From: Neurospora intermedia
Taxonomy: Eukaryota; Ascomycota; Sordariomycetes; Sordariales; Sordariaceae
Reading direction: 5' to 3'
NCBI GenBank assembly: GCA_037102815.1
Contig: BTPP01000004.1
Span: forward strand, 372,001-436,000
Length of the DNA stretch: 64,000 nt
Below are positions 9,950-22,659 of the stretch, piece after piece (the first letter of the stretch is position 1; each line of letters begins with the position of its first letter). The position numbers were made by a program, and so were the translations under genes. The notes below the pieces were generated by a model. The model was given only the letters and a program-made list of their open reading frames with translations, was not told the DNA's origin and ran no database searches.

Positions 9950-12771
9950 AAAATCAATTTATCGATAAATTATTAAAAAATGTAGTACTGGCTACAGGTC
10001 CGTACACGCCCGGGAGCTCAAGGTGGTCTGAGCGCTGAGATAACTGGCGTGCTTGCTTTCGTCGTCTGCTCGAGGGGACCCGGAAGGGGAACCGGCGGCG
10101 TCCTGCCCTATCTGAGGTCTTTTTAGCATGGAGCCTCAGTTCTGTTCTCTTCCAAATCTGCAGTAGCACGTACGTAGAGGTACCTAGAAGGTAGAAGGTA
10201 CCTAGAGGTCGATGGTTCCGGGATTTCCCATTTCAGAACTTGTTCAGAACGCAGTAGGGGAAGGAACTTGACAGCTCCTGGTTAGTTCCAGTCCAATCAT
10301 TAGCAACTGACAAATCCCCGTCCTTTCAAAAAATTCAGTGAGCGTCACGGAACAAGTTAGGAAGGAGCAACTCACATGGGAGTCATGATCAGAGGTAGTG
10401 CCTCCCGCTCCAACCTCGATCATGCTGGAGCCAGGAAGGTACGGTGGCTCGAATGTACTAAGGCAAGTACGTCTCGGGAAGGAGCGTTACCATTCCTTCC
10501 TAATGAATGGTTTGATCATGATTGGTAGACGCAGTTCCTTCCTTCCTTCTGAGTACTTTCGCCGCCTGAGTCTTGCCCACGTTGACACCTAGGTACTTAC
10601 TGTGGCCCGGGGGACTTGAAAGCGAGCAATGAAGGACTGGAGAAAGTTGGGGGAAGACTGACTACCAGTAAGAAGGAAAGCGCGCTCATCCCATTCGATT
10701 TTTTTTTTATCTCGGCGAAATTTGACTTGACCCTCGCTACCCATGCTGGCAGGAACGAAGCGGGTTGTAAAAGCGCGAGTGAAATCGGGCCACGCTTGGG
10801 TTTGCGTAGAGTTAGTGGAAAGGCAGCCATTGCGAGCGAGGATAGCAAGGCAAGGTGGGACTCCATCGAACGTCCGTAGGTAGTTCGACGCCCACGCCGA
10901 CAGATTCGTACAAAGGGAGATCGCGGCCTCAACTTCCCAAGGGAGGGAGGGATACCCTATTGAGTTAAGTTCGGTACACACGACTGGACATAGTGATGCA
11001 GGTGGAACGAGATCCAAAGCATGATTTTGTAAACCCAATGAAACTAAGATAAGTACCTCTATCACCGAAAGCCACAGGTACAAGGGCAAGAAAGGTAAGT
11101 GCCTTTTACTGGCAACCCGATATGTGATATACTGAGACAAGGGTGGCTACTTCTAGAGGTACTTACCTACCTCCAAGAAGGTGAATACCCAGGGAGGGAG
11201 GAGGGAGCGTACGACGACGGAGATAGGGTCCGGTCTGGATCATGAACTTGTTGGATCCAGAGCAATCCATTGACGGGTAAGAGAACTCCCACGAAACAAT
11301 CCAGAACAAATTAACCATAATGATACTCAAGTTCCACGATAGCCCTTATGGCCTTACTTCCTTGGTGGTCGGGAATTCACATGTCGGGTACCGCAACCCA
11401 AATAACCTAACTACCCCTAGATCATCAAAACGTACCCGGAGGAGAAAGAATGGAAAGAGCGGAAACTGCGATTCACCCGACCAATAGGTGACCAAGTCGC
11501 AGTCCATGAAGCTTGGGGACAGAGGACGGATCAAGTTAGAGAGACGGCGGGGGGTCCAGTCAGGCGCGACGCGTTACGATTCAGCACGTTCATGGAAGCT
11601 GTCTCCTCTACTTAGTCTCTTCAAGGAATCAACATCTTGAGAAAGACATCATACCTATGTGTGGCAATAAGTCACTCAGCCCGCTAGGAAATACTAGGTA
11701 CACTTCAGTGCCCATGGTCAACCAACACCGGGTGGTGTACGAATCTCAATTACCAATAGGTACCTTCAACACCATAGATGCTTCCTCATCTACGTTTGCG
11801 AGTTGGAGACCCGCTCGCCTTATCTTGAGGTACTCACTCATCTTGACTACCTAGATGAATCAATGCCTACCACTACCTACCTACCTTGTGATGATCCGGG
11901 TGAATGATTAACGGTTGGGATTGACTCGGGAATATGATCTACGCTTGGATGTTGTTACACGTGTATATACATACATAGTAGGTAGCTGATCGGCGGTACG
12001 TCGTCGTTGAAGATCTGGCGATCAATGTTGTTATCAGGGCCCTTCAATAGTAGGCGACGATGATGGACGATAAGTATATGCAATGAACACAAGTGATACT
12101 TCGATGGTAGATGTGGGTAGGTAAAGTGCCTGTATATAATCTGGGAGAAGAATCTTATGGTTGCAAGTGTGGCATGGTATGACATGGCCACTGGAAAGCG
12201 GACGTGGATTTAGGATGTGATGTAGGACAGAATGGATCATAATAGAGGGAAGGCATCAACTGGGGAGGAGGATATTCACACGCGAAGAAGCAAAGGAATC
12301 AGAGCAAGATCACGATACGTCACAAGCATAATCACCAAAGCATCACCAAGCCAGAGGAAAAGGCCAATTGAAACAAACCCAAACCGAAAGAAAAAAAAGA
12401 CAAAAACGCCTTTCCCATGCATATTTCCTAAGTAATAATCCATTAAGGGCATCCCAATGCGTGTCTATCTCTTCCACTTTCCCCCCACACACACGATTCA
12501 ACATCTATTACAACCCCATACATACTAGTGCAAAATTAACTAGTACATATACATCCACCCGACTGATATCATGCCATCAACGAGCAGCAACCCACTTTGT
12601 TGACATCATCCATCCATCCTCCCTTTGTTTATTATCACACCAATAATTGATGGGCGGGTAGGATGTACGAGGTGGATCTTAGAGAACCGATACCCACTAC
12701 GCAACATCCCATGAGACTTGACGGCCCATCAATTGGTGCTATGACTACCCAAGTCGAGGTAGGTCGATCGC
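9950..12771. other. intergenic, no supported gene
   Basis: Normal base composition, but no reading frame here shows a recognisable domain, codon-usage pattern or intron signals. The longest, 10589-11140 on the minus strand (183 codons), overlaps open frames on both strands and is not convincing. The motif CCTAGGTACCTACCT and variants recur (about 10.17-10.21, 11.15-11.17, 11.87-11.89 kb), a common simple-sequence feature of fungal intergenic DNA. The right 300-400 bases probably hold the 3' UTR of the gene at 12772-13431. Confidence 0.6.
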
Positions 12772-13431
12772 TTAAGCAAGGACGGCAACAAGGCCGACGG
12801 CGAGAGCGAGGAGAGAGCCGCTCTCGACCTTGCCAGCAGCGGCGGTAGGAGCGTGAGTGGCAGAGGCAGTGCCGGAAGCGGTGACAGTAGCAGAGCCAGT
12901 GACGGTAGCGAGGGTGGAAGCGCCGCTCATGGAGGCAGCAGCGGAGGAAGAAGACTCCTCATCGGAGGAAGCAGCGCCGGAGGTGGCGGTGGCAGCAGCC
13001 GAGTCGGAAGCAGTGACAAGAGTGGCAGCGGCGGTGGTGGTGGCAGCGGCGCTCTTGGTGGTCTCCTTCTTGTCGTCGTCGGAGTTCTTGACCTCGAACT
13101 GCTCGGACTGGGCGAGGATGCCCTGGTTGAGGGGGTCGACGGACTGGAAGTTGAACTGGAAGTCCGAGTCGTTGGGCACGTCCTTCTCGGAGATGATGAC
13201 GGAGCCCTTGGTCAGGTCAACGGCACCGAGGTCCTTGGAGTAGGGGGTGTGGCCGCTGGCCATGTTGACGAGGACCAAGTGGGCGGACTTGGGGTCGGTG
13301 CTGACGGTGCTCCACTTCACCTCGACGCCCGAGGAGGGGTCGACAACGTCGTTCTTCTTGGGGTTGGTGATCTGGATGGCCAGAGCAGAGGAGGCGAAGA
13401 GAGCCTGGAGGAGGGTGGTGGTGGAACGCAT
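12772..13431 (-). CDS. GPI-anchored cell-surface protein with Kre9/Knh1-like N-terminal domain
   Basis: 219 residues, no intron. Residues 1-18 form a signal peptide (hydrophobic LLQALFASSALA, cleavage after ALA). Residues 19 to about 115 match the pattern of the Kre9/Knh1-like N-terminal domain found in many fungal wall proteins: ITNPKKNDVV, then VEVKWSTV, then a beta-rich segment ending in EQFEV. Residues 125-195 are a Ser/Thr/Ala-rich stalk, a likely site of O-mannosylation. The tail has small residues around G200-G205 followed by a hydrophobic end (LLALAVGLVAVLA), as expected for a GPI attachment signal. Inferred location is the plasma membrane or cell wall. Kre9-type proteins are linked to beta-1,6-glucan assembly, but proteins with only this N-terminal domain are often of unknown role. 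The start is supported by a good context (CCAACATGC) and by the signal peptide. The gene stands alone in its island. Confidence 0.9.
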   Translation of the reverse strand: MRSTTTLLQALFASSALAIQITNPKKNDVVDPSSGVEVKWSTVSTDPKSAHLVLVNMASGHTPYSKDLGAVDLTKGSVIISEKDVPNDSDFQFNFQSVDPLNQGILAQSEQFEVKNSDDDKKETTKSAAATTTAAATLVTASDSAAATATSGAASSDEESSSSAAASMSGASTLATVTGSATVTASGTASATHAPTAAAGKVESGSLLALAVGLVAVLA

Positions 13432-14869
13432 GTTGGCGGTTGTTTTGGTTTTTTGGATGTGTGTAATTAGGTAGGTTCGAGACGATTAGTCGTGTTGAGC
13501 GAGTGTATGTAGTTGACTGACGTCGAAAAAAAGCGAATGACTTGATGATTGAAAACAAAGGTTGGATGAAGCAGGTGTGAAAAGAGCGTATGGTTATAAG
13601 GTTAGCAAGATGGGATGGAGAGAACAAGGGATGATTTCAGCTGAACACGGATGTCATGGATTGTTCGATTCATTGCATGGGTAGGCGGACCTCGTCTCCA
13701 AAGAGAAAAGTGGACACCATGAGAAAAAGAGAACTTGGTTAGTTCGATCCACTGGGGTCTCATGGCGAGCAATGATTGGATATGGCATCAAGCCGTCGGA
13801 TCATCATCACAAAGTCGAATGCAGGAACCACAGCGGATTGGATTGCACCAAACCCGGGATGGCGGAAATCCCCACCATTGGTTGACGACCACCATGTGGC
13901 GCCCTTCGTTGTACCCGTTAGGGCTTGCTGAACACGAGCTTTTGGACTTTTCTGGGTGAAGTGTCACCCAGCTTGGAACGAGTTTGAAAGAGATCTTTGT
14001 TGGCTTTGCCCGGCTGGTGGGTGGACACAATGGTGGACCTGTCAAGGCCTCCACTGACTGCCCTGTCCGGTTGAGGTCATGCTTTGAAATGCCTCTCTCT
14101 CTCTCTATCTCTTGGCCTTGCCTTGTCCTGTCCGAGGGAGGCGAGGCGAGAGTTATCCGACGTTACCTCTACCTCTCTGGACAACGTGAGTCCAGCCAGT
14201 CGCGGGCATCCAAATCACCAGTGTCTCTGAAATGCGATCGCGGTGACTCTGCCTTGCCCTTTTAGAGGGTCACCGTCCCCCATGATTGACGGGTTCGAAA
14301 CAGGCCAACCAAATTGTGAATCTCGCGTCGCTAATATCGATGACCGGTGGCAGAGATTACCTAGTGCCATGTTCTTGGGGTCCGTGTTGCGCCATGCTCG
14401 GGCGACTTTTCCGACTGTGTTGGTGGTGCCCTGTCAGCCAGTCACAGCACTTGTGTCAGGTGGTGGTAGTTCAGGGGCTTCCCTGAAGGGTGGTGGAGGT
14501 GATTAAGCGAAGCAGTGGATGTCCGTGACTGGTCCACCAGTGATCGGCCCCTGACGATCTGGGCTTGGTGTGGTGGTGTTGGCGAAACGGTGCCGGACTT
14601 CCCGCTTTTGGTGGGAAATGCTTGGAGACCGAACTCGTCTGGCCCGAGGTCACATTGTGAGATACTATGAATGGAGCCGTTCGTATATGTGCGCGACGGG
14701 CGGTTGTCGTATTGTTGTTGGAGGGAGGAATACGTGTAGTGTAGAGAGCGAAGAGGATGGAATGTGTGAGGTTGGAGATGATTGTCGGAGGCTGAAAGAA
14801 CGAACAGGATCGTCCCGTAGAGGTCGTTCTACAGGCAAATCATGCACTATCAAATTTCTGCGAGACTTG
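13432..14869. other. intergenic, promoter side of the GPI-protein gene
   Basis: The first few hundred bases are the likely promoter of the minus-strand gene ending at 13431. A short CT microsatellite lies at about 14.09-14.12 kb. Several short open frames on both strands overlap and show no recognisable protein. The region ends where the Harbinger transposon begins. Confidence 0.6.
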
Positions 14870-14899
14870 GGGCCTGATCGGCACGCGTGACCGTAACCT
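14870..14899 (+). repeat. Harbinger left TIR, outer part
   Basis: Thirty bases identical to the complement of 25935-25964 except one C/T difference. The remaining TIR continues at 15119-15138 beyond the MITE. Flanking TTG lies at 14867-14869. Confidence 0.93.
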
Positions 14900-15108
14900 A
14901 GTCTCTCATGACAGACGTTCAACCTTAGTCAGCCCCTATCCACTTCCCCGCCACCCCGTGGCGCAGTCGTTTTGGACCCACAGGGCCAAATAGTGTGATG
15001 TCCGGATTGGTGGGTGGGTGAGGGTGGTGGGCCGGATGTCACAACCATTTGGCCCAGTGGGTCCGAAGAGACGCATAGGCCATCGGAGGTGGCTGAGCGA
15101 CTGAGACT
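14900..15108. mobile_element. 209-bp MITE with 10-bp target duplication
   Basis: The element is flanked by ACCGTAACCT at 14890-14899 and again at 15109-15118. The right TIR of the host transposon carries a single, uninterrupted version of the same site, so it serves as the empty-site reference. The ends are AGTCTC and GAGACT, a short 6-bp inverted pair. Near the centre is a foldback with arms of 32-33 bases. A 9-11 bp duplication is characteristic of Mutator-like elements (MULE), so a non-autonomous MULE derivative is the best guess. There is no coding capacity. It shows no general RIP, so it is either young or low in copy number. Confidence 0.9.
14974..15064. repeat. foldback core of the MITE
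   Basis: Left arm 14974-15005 (starts GGACCCAC, ends GATGTCCGG) pairs with right arm 15032-15064. The arms differ at a few positions and one indel, with a 26-base G-rich loop (GGTGGGTGGGTGAGGGTGG) between them. Confidence 0.92.
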
Positions 15109-15118
15109 ACCGTAACCT

Positions 15119-15138
15119 GAAAAACGTAACCTCTTTTT
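15119..15138 (+). repeat. Harbinger left TIR, inner part
   Basis: Continuation of the left TIR after the MITE, matching the complement of 25916-25934. It includes CGTAACCTCTTTTT, the motif that recurs at the right end of the transposon. Confidence 0.88.
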
Positions 15139-15712
15139 CCTAAAAGTGACTTGTGTGTGGAGTGTCAGTTGCAGGGGGTTGGAGCTCGTACCTAAATTTT
15201 GGTGTGTGGAACTAATTAAAATTAACTAATTTAAATAAAGGTTAATCTACTAGAGTACTACAAAGGTTATTAGGATTCTTCAAGCTATTACTATGGACTA
15301 TACTACTATATAAGAAAGGAGTTATAATTTTCGTCTTTTTTAGTATTGAGGCTCTACTGTAGATTTGAAGTTTTAATTGGTAATATATTAATATCGATAA
15401 TAAGTAGCTAGTACGATAATTAGTAGTTTGCTTAGTCTATTAAGGATGATTATAGCTAGTATAGTTCTTAATATAAGCCGTCCTTATACTCCTAATAGTA
15501 ACGGTATAGGGGATCCTAATTATTATAGTATAGGAACTCTTAGTATAGGAATCTATTATATATAAATTCTTCGCTACCTTAGTATAGGATATAGCTACCC
15601 CCTTTTATTAGTAATTACCTAGTTACTACAATTGTACCGTTATCCCTAGTATTTGCTAACCGCCTACTACCTTATTAATATACCGTATAAAACGTTATCG
15701 ACGATTATATAG
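15139..15712. other. left interior of the Harbinger element
   Basis: About 570 bases between the left TIR and the inserted gypsy element. RIP begins sharply near 15.2 kb. I see no recognisable protein segment; it may hold the promoter and start of the plus-strand partner gene. It ends with TATAG (15708-15712), the target duplicated by the gypsy insertion. Confidence 0.55.
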
Positions 15713-15913
15713 TATAACGGGGATAGTACGGTTAATACGGGTGTTGGTCGTATAGTTTAATTAAGGTTCTATAAAGGAGGGAAAAGTCTATTTGAAATGC
15801 GGATCTACCGGCGTAGAGGTTTTTATTGGAGCTGCGCGCTCTATGCTACTATAGCTAACGATAGTTCTAGTTTAGAGATTAGAATTTATAACCCGGGCGT
15901 TAACCCTATAATA
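15713..15913 (-). repeat. LTR of the gypsy fossil (3' side of the element)
   Basis: Direct repeat of 22298-22498, preceded by target copy TATAG. Confidence 0.93.
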
Positions 15914-18900
15914 TTACCCCCCTCCTCCCCCTTCTTTACCCCTCTCTTACCTACCGTTATAGTCGGTCTCCTATACGTTTACAACTTCCATTTTAATTGT
16001 AAATTTATTTCCTATACTATTAACTAATATAATTATACCTTCTATTTAGTATTACAACTATAATATTAAACGCTAGAGAGCAATAGGTAGTAATAGGTAG
16101 TAGGTAGTAATTTGAATATACGCGCCTAGTTTGAACGTTTGCGCCCGCCTAAATTCGTATATATAATCCCCTTCCCCCTCGCTTTTTAAATTTCTCCCTC
16201 TTCTCTTCTTTTTTTTAGCAGTAGTTTAATCTTTTAAAATAAATAGTATTATCCCTTTTTCTATTCGATATTTACCTATCGCCTCTAACCCCCTTAATAT
16301 TCTTAAATACCTTATTATACGCCGTCCCCCCCTATTCCGGCTTCCGGCCCTTTAATATCCGCCGCCCCTCCTAATTCTTCGCTCGCCGGCCCTCTCTTTA
16401 TTTACTTTAGTATTTCGCTTACCGGCCTCTCCTTTTAATACCCTTCGCCCGCCGGCCCCCCCTCTTAGCGTACTTTACCCGCTAGCCCTCCCTTTTAGTA
16501 TTTATTTCCTTTAGCGCTCCTTTTTTAAATTTCCGTACGTTTTTCCCCTCTTACTACTATTCCCGCCCCCTACTATTCCGCTATTATTATCCCTTCCAAT
16601 TCGAAGGTTATTAAAAAGTATTAGCGAGATATAAATTTTTTTTTTTTTTTTTTGTATTCTACTCTCCCTAAGTCTTTACTCTACTATTATTTCATTACTA
16701 ACCCCTTTATTACAATTGGATTGCAAGGAATCGGCCGTCCTTTGTATTATTTATATTAATATAGAGCGGGCGTATCTTACAGTGCCCGGTTGTACTATAT
16801 ATACAAATTATTATAATAATAGTAAATAGTATAATTAAGTATCGCCTTTAACTATACGCGCGCTTATTATTTAGGAGGCGGCGGTGGGCCGTTCGGTTAA
16901 GGTAATAGTAAAAATAATTTAAATCGCTATATAAATATCTAAAGGAATATTACTAAATTATATAAAAAGGCCTTTATCGATTAATATATTATTCCTACCC
17001 CTTTCTTTCCGTTTCTACTCTTACTCTAAAATATTAATACTAATTTTTTTTTTTCTTTTTAATTGCGAGTACCTTTATTATATAGAAGCGGCGTCCTTCC
17101 TACCCCCCTCCTCCCTATTAATAACGACCTCCCCTTAAAAATTATAAGCGTTATAGGCGAATATAGTAGTTTTATAAGCGAAAATAAATATATTAAAGGT
17201 TAATAATAATTATAAGTAGAAGAATTAAAAGAAATAGTAAAATTTAATATTAATATTGTCCCTTTCCTTCTCCTTTATAGCCGACGCTATTATTTTTCGT
17301 ATTCTATAATAAAATATTCTATTAGATTATTATTAATAATAATTGAATTATATTTAGTTTTAAAATAGTCTAATACCGCGGCGTTAGTTATTATTTATAA
17401 GGGTTCCTAAATCTACTTTACCTATCCTACCTACTTTATTAATACTTTTCTATACCCTTTCTTCGTTTAATAATATAGGATTTCCTTTATAAAGTATTCT
17501 TTCTTACCGTCGATTATAATAATTGGGGGTTAAGGATTAATAACGATTTATCCCGGTAGGGGATTATTTTAAGTATATTATAGGAGATTTATATAGAATT
17601 TATTAAAGACCCCCGTAGTAAAGTTAATAAATTCTACTATATATAAACTAAATATTCTTAAAATTATATATTTAATATATATTTAATCTAATTTTTTTTT
17701 AGGGCGCTCGGTTCGGAAGTTCTTAAGGTTTAACTAGACTTTATTCCCCTCTTTAAATATTTCGGCCAGTTATTTCTTACGATTTATAAAGCGTTTTTAA
17801 TCCTATATTGAGACAATTATTATTATTTAGTAAAGATTTATAATTTATTATAATTGTATAATAAAGCCTTTAGTTTTTTTTTGGGGGTTTGTAGGTTCGA
17901 TTCCTACGGGTTAAGTAGCGATTGCTATAGGGGATTACAAATAGTAGTTATAAGTAGCGAAGAACAAAAATATTCCGATTGTAGTACTTATTCTATTATT
18001 AATTATTAATTACATAGTAGGGTACTAATAGTCCTAATTATTTTATACGTAATTTATAAAGATTTTTAAGAATATTTATACTTCTTAATTTATATATTTT
18101 AATCTACCGTCGGTTTAAGAGTAAAATATTATACTTAGTTATTATTTTACCCCAAGGAGGTTGTAGAAGTATTTTTAAAAGTTATTAATCTAATTAGGAC
18201 TTTTATTATTAATAATAAATTTAGGCTAGCTATAGTAGTATATAAAGTATTGTAAGAAAGCTTTAACGATTATTCTTACTTTTATAGTAGGTATAAACTC
18301 TAAGATTATTACTTTACTAAGCCGGTCTTTAATTACTAAAAGGTTTATATAGCCTCTTAAGGGTAATAAATTAGTAATGAAATTTATTTGGATATTTTTA
18401 AAGAATTAATTTAAGATTGGTAATAGTTTAAATAATCCTCTTTTTTAGTCTTTTTAATACTTTATTCTTTTATAAGTATTATAGTTAATTATAAACCAAC
18501 GAATATAAATACTTATTAACGGTTAATAAAAGTCTTTACTAATAATATAAATTGTACCTTCTTTCTCTAGGTAGCCGAGGGCAATTGAATTGTATATTCT
18601 TTAAATAAGGCACGTACGTAGGATATTTCTCTCTAAATTTTTTAGCAATATATAGAGGGCGGTTACTTTGGTAATAATTAGGGTACTAGGGATTTAAACG
18701 CAGCTTTTATAATATAATTTTCTTAGATTATTAATTAAGTATTTACTTAATTGTACTTTTAAATTTTGGGCTACAGTAGGTAGATTTCGATTATTATTAG
18801 TAATAGTTTAGAGGACGTTTTAATAGATTGTATTTTATTAGGCTATTTTTTTATAGAGTTATTATAAATCCGGATTTTTAAATACTTTTACGCTTTCCCT

Positions 18901-21900
18901 TGCGGCTACGGAGGAGGCTACTATATAAATATAGTTTTTAAGAGCTTCCTAGGGGATTAATTATATTTCCTTCGCTTTTATATTTCCTTCGTTAAATTTA
19001 TTCTAATCTTACCGAAATAGAATATTAGGTACTATAGTAAATTTATTTAAGCGGTACTAGATTTCGAAATTGAATTTCGAAAGTAGTTTAACCTAATATA
19101 TTTAATATTTAAATAGTTTTTACCTCTCTATAAAGTATTCGAAGTTCTAATAGTTAGTTATAATAACGAATTTTTTATAATTTTTGAATTCTATTAATTA
19201 TTCTTTTAAATATTAGATAATTACTAGTATTTCCTTATTGTAGATAGGGTAGTTGCGTTCGGCCGGCGTAAGTTTTTAGGAGTAGTATATTATTATAATC
19301 TTTTTACTATTTTTTTCTTAAGTAAGGATACTACTTAACTTATAATTATTATAGTCCGCCTTTAAAAATATAAGTAAATTAGGATCCTATTGCGTAAAAA
19401 TAGGGGCTTTGGTAAATAATTTCTTTAATTTTCGAAATACAGTATTATATTTAGTAATTTATTTAAAGGGGACCCCCTTCCTTATAAATACTATTAATAG
19501 TCCTACTATTATAGAGAAGTCTTTAATAAATATATAATAATAATTCGCAAAGTTTAAAAAGTTCTTTACTCCCTTCTAAAACGTCGGGGCTTCCTAATTT
19601 ATAATCGCTTTAATCTTTTTAGGGTTTGCTTAAATATTTATACTTGCAACGACTATAAAACTAAAGTATTTTATATTTTTAATAGCGAATTTATATTTCT
19701 TAAGGTTTAAATAGAGTTTAATTATTATTAACCGTTCTATTACCTTATAGACTTTCTTTGAATAGTTTTTCTTCAACCCGGACGAGAAGATTAGTATATT
19801 ATTTATATAGGTTAAGGCGAAATTATTAAAGTAATTACTAAGGATATTATTAATATACTATTAGAAGGTCGCTAGAATTTTTAATAATTTAAAGGGTATT
19901 ATAAATTATTTAAAAAGGTTATATTGTATACGGAAGGCCGTTTTCCCTTCTTCTCTTTCGATTATACGGATTTTATAGAACGCTTATATTATATTTATTT
20001 TAGTAAATTACTTCGCTTTAATTATAATACGGAAAATTTCTTTAATTAAAGGTAGTAAGTAGCGGTTAATTTTTATAATAGTATTTAAAATTCGGTAATT
20101 ATAGTAGAATTATAACCCTCTACCGGGCTTCCGAATAAAGAGGATTAGTATTGCGGCCGAAGAGTTACTAGCGTAGATAAACCCTTTATTAAGAAAGTTT
20201 TTAAACGTTTTCTTTAGTATTAAGAATTCGTTTTTTAATATACTATAGAGCGGTCCGTAGGGTAGCGGCATTTCTTTATTATACTTATCCTTCTTTATTT
20301 CTACTTTATAATTGATATTAGAGTAATACGGGTTAACCTTATTGGCCTCCGATTATTTCTATATATAGAGTAAATTATATATATTAGTAGGAATTTTCTT
20401 CCTTAATTCTTCGTTAGTAAAATCGATTTTGGGTTTGAGAGCTTTCTCTACGTTTCGTAGGTTGATAGTAAATATTACTATTTCTACTACTTCTCTACCA
20501 CTCTCTTTTTTAATTTAGTTTAGTATAACTATAAAGGTAGTAGTTAAATAGTAAATAGCTTCTTTAATCTTTATTGTACGAAGGGAAGATTCTTTAGGCG
20601 TATATTCTAAATATAGGATTTAATATCCAGCTACTCTATACTAAAGTTTATATTTATATAGGATTAAATAGGTTTTTATTATAATTAATTATAATTTTCC
20701 TAATATTATAGGGAATTTTAATTTAGGAATTATGTAGGTACAAACAATTAATTTGTAGCTATAGATATTTATTTTAAAATAAATAATACTTTTAATTTTT
20801 ATACTTTCTATTTTAATAGAGGTACTTCTAATTTATTTCCGGGGAATTAGGATTATTAGAATTTTTAATTTTTTAATTACCTTCTTACTAATAGTAGTAT
20901 AATATTAGTAATTTTTATTAATAAAGGTATAGAATTAATTTTTATTATTAATAGTAATAGGGATTTTAATAATATTTATTTCTATAGGACTTAGGAAGTT
21001 CGAAGTTCCTACTTCCTTATTTAGTATTCCTATTTATTTTTATACCCGGTTTTATATAAGAACTATTCTTTTCCCAACCCTTCCAAAGAAGAATCTTTAA
21101 TATTTTTTAATAATAGGTCGATATAAAATTTAGTAGTTCTAATACTAATTCTATTAAGACGCTAGGCCGGTCTATATATATAATTGTTAATTATATATCT
21201 ATTAGTACTATAATATAAGTAAAGCCCGGTTGAATATTATTTATTATATTCTTCCTAAGAGACCTATTTAGTACGCTTCGTATCCTTATTATAATTTTTA
21301 TTTTTAATTTTAATAGTACTTATTATTATTAATATATTACTATTAGTATTCTTCGAAGGTGGGTTTACAGCTTATTTTCGTTAGGGGAAAGATTTTTAGC
21401 GGCGGTTAGTAGCCCCCTTATTACTTCTATTAAATTTATAGAAGGTTCGGCTCGCTTCGAACCTTTGAGCGATATCTTTCAAATTTTCTATATATTAATT
21501 GTAAGTTTTAGGTATATAGATTGAGATTAGTTAATCGTATAGAGCATTGGATATAGAGGTATTTAATTAGGCGAATTGGGATTCGTTTTCTTATATTAGA
21601 CCTCCTACCTTCGTAAGGTTCTTTTTAAAGATTGGGAAGAAATCGGTAAAGCTCTAGTTCTTACGTTAGTAAATAGTTTGTAAATAAGTCAATGCGAATT
21701 ACTTCTCGTTCTTATTACTAAAGATTAATTCTAAATAATTAAATTAATTAATAGGACAGTAGGAGTCGTCGGTACAATTACAGCGCTAGAAAGCCTCTAC
21801 TTTAATTATTTTATTACTAGGGAATATATCGAATAGTATTAATTATTTTAATTTATTATTAGAGATTGCTTTAATTATTCTCTCTTCTTTATATATAAAA

Positions 21901-22297
21901 TATAATTATATAAGGAATAAAGAAAAGGTTAAAGTAAATTTATTCTACTTCGGCTATTTAATATTTTTATATTTAATATTGGGAGTAGCGATAGGGGCGG
22001 CTTTTTAGGTAGTACTAATTATAATATTAGGGGTAGTAGTAATTATATAAATAGTCGTTTAGGGGTTATTTTATATTCTTTGGGTTGTAGGCGGGGTATT
22101 AACGGCGGTTTTAACGGCGTTAACGAACGTTATACTTATAAAAATACTTTTAATAAAATTATTTTTCTCTCTTTATATACATTAGGCTTTAGCCTATTAC
22201 GCTTCTTCTTCTACGTTCGATATAGTGTATTATTACCCTTATTATTGTAGCGGCGGTATGTTTTAATTTATTAATTCTATTAATTAATAGAACTTAA

Positions 22298-22498
22298 TAT
22301 AACGGGGATAGTACGGTTAATACGGGTATTAGTTGTATAATTTAATTAAGGTTTTATAAAGGAGGGAAAAATCTATTTAAGATGCGGATCTACTGGCGCA
22401 GAGGTTTTTATTGGGGCTGCGCGCTCTGCGCTACTGTAGTTAACGATAGCTCTAGTCCAGAGACCAGAGTCTATAACCCGGGCGCTAGCCCCATAATA
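22298..22498 (-). repeat. LTR of the gypsy fossil (5' side of the element)
   Basis: Direct repeat of 15713-15913, followed by target copy TATAG (22499-22503). Less RIPped than its partner: it keeps GGGGCTGCGCGCTCTGCGC where the partner has changed. Confidence 0.93.
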
Positions 22499-22659
22499 TA
22501 TAGAGTATAATTTCCCTAGTACGTTTATATTCTCTAATAGTACTATACCTTCGTTCGTTAATATTCCCTACCCGCTTAGCTTTTATATAAAACCTATCGG
22601 GGTTAATAAAAATAATAATAATAATACGGTAGAAGTAGGGGGCGAAATATAAAAATAGT

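Larger units (their letters stand above)
15713..22498 (-). mobile_element. Ty3/gypsy LTR retrotransposon fossil inserted in Harbinger
   Basis: A 6786-bp element bounded by 201-bp direct repeats (15713-15913 and 22298-22498) and by a 5-bp duplication TATAG (15708-15712 and 22499-22503). A pyrimidine-rich tract right after the left LTR is the complement of a polypurine tract, so transcription runs on the minus strand. Minus-strand reading shows a gypsy reverse transcriptase palm at about 19.80 kb (NNILIFSSGLKK context) with RNase H and integrase-like sequence at lower coordinates and gag toward 21-22 kb. The LTRs differ at about 25 of 201 positions, all transitions, so RIP and not age explains most divergence. 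Very many breaks; dead. Confidence 0.92.

Noticed and set aside
10589-11140. 183-codon minus-strand open frame with a hydrophobic stretch
   Set aside because: Other frames are open over the same stretch on both strands, no domain, no good start context, no repeats. Not enough to call a gene.
12853-13470. 205-codon open frame on the plus strand, Gly-rich
   Set aside because: It is the mirror of the GPI-protein gene; Ser/Ala/Thr codons read backwards give Gly/Ser/Val runs. The minus-strand product has a signal peptide and GPI tail, this one has nothing.
15797-16027. 76-codon plus-strand frame
   Set aside because: It begins inside an LTR whose twin lies at 22298-22498; no gene.
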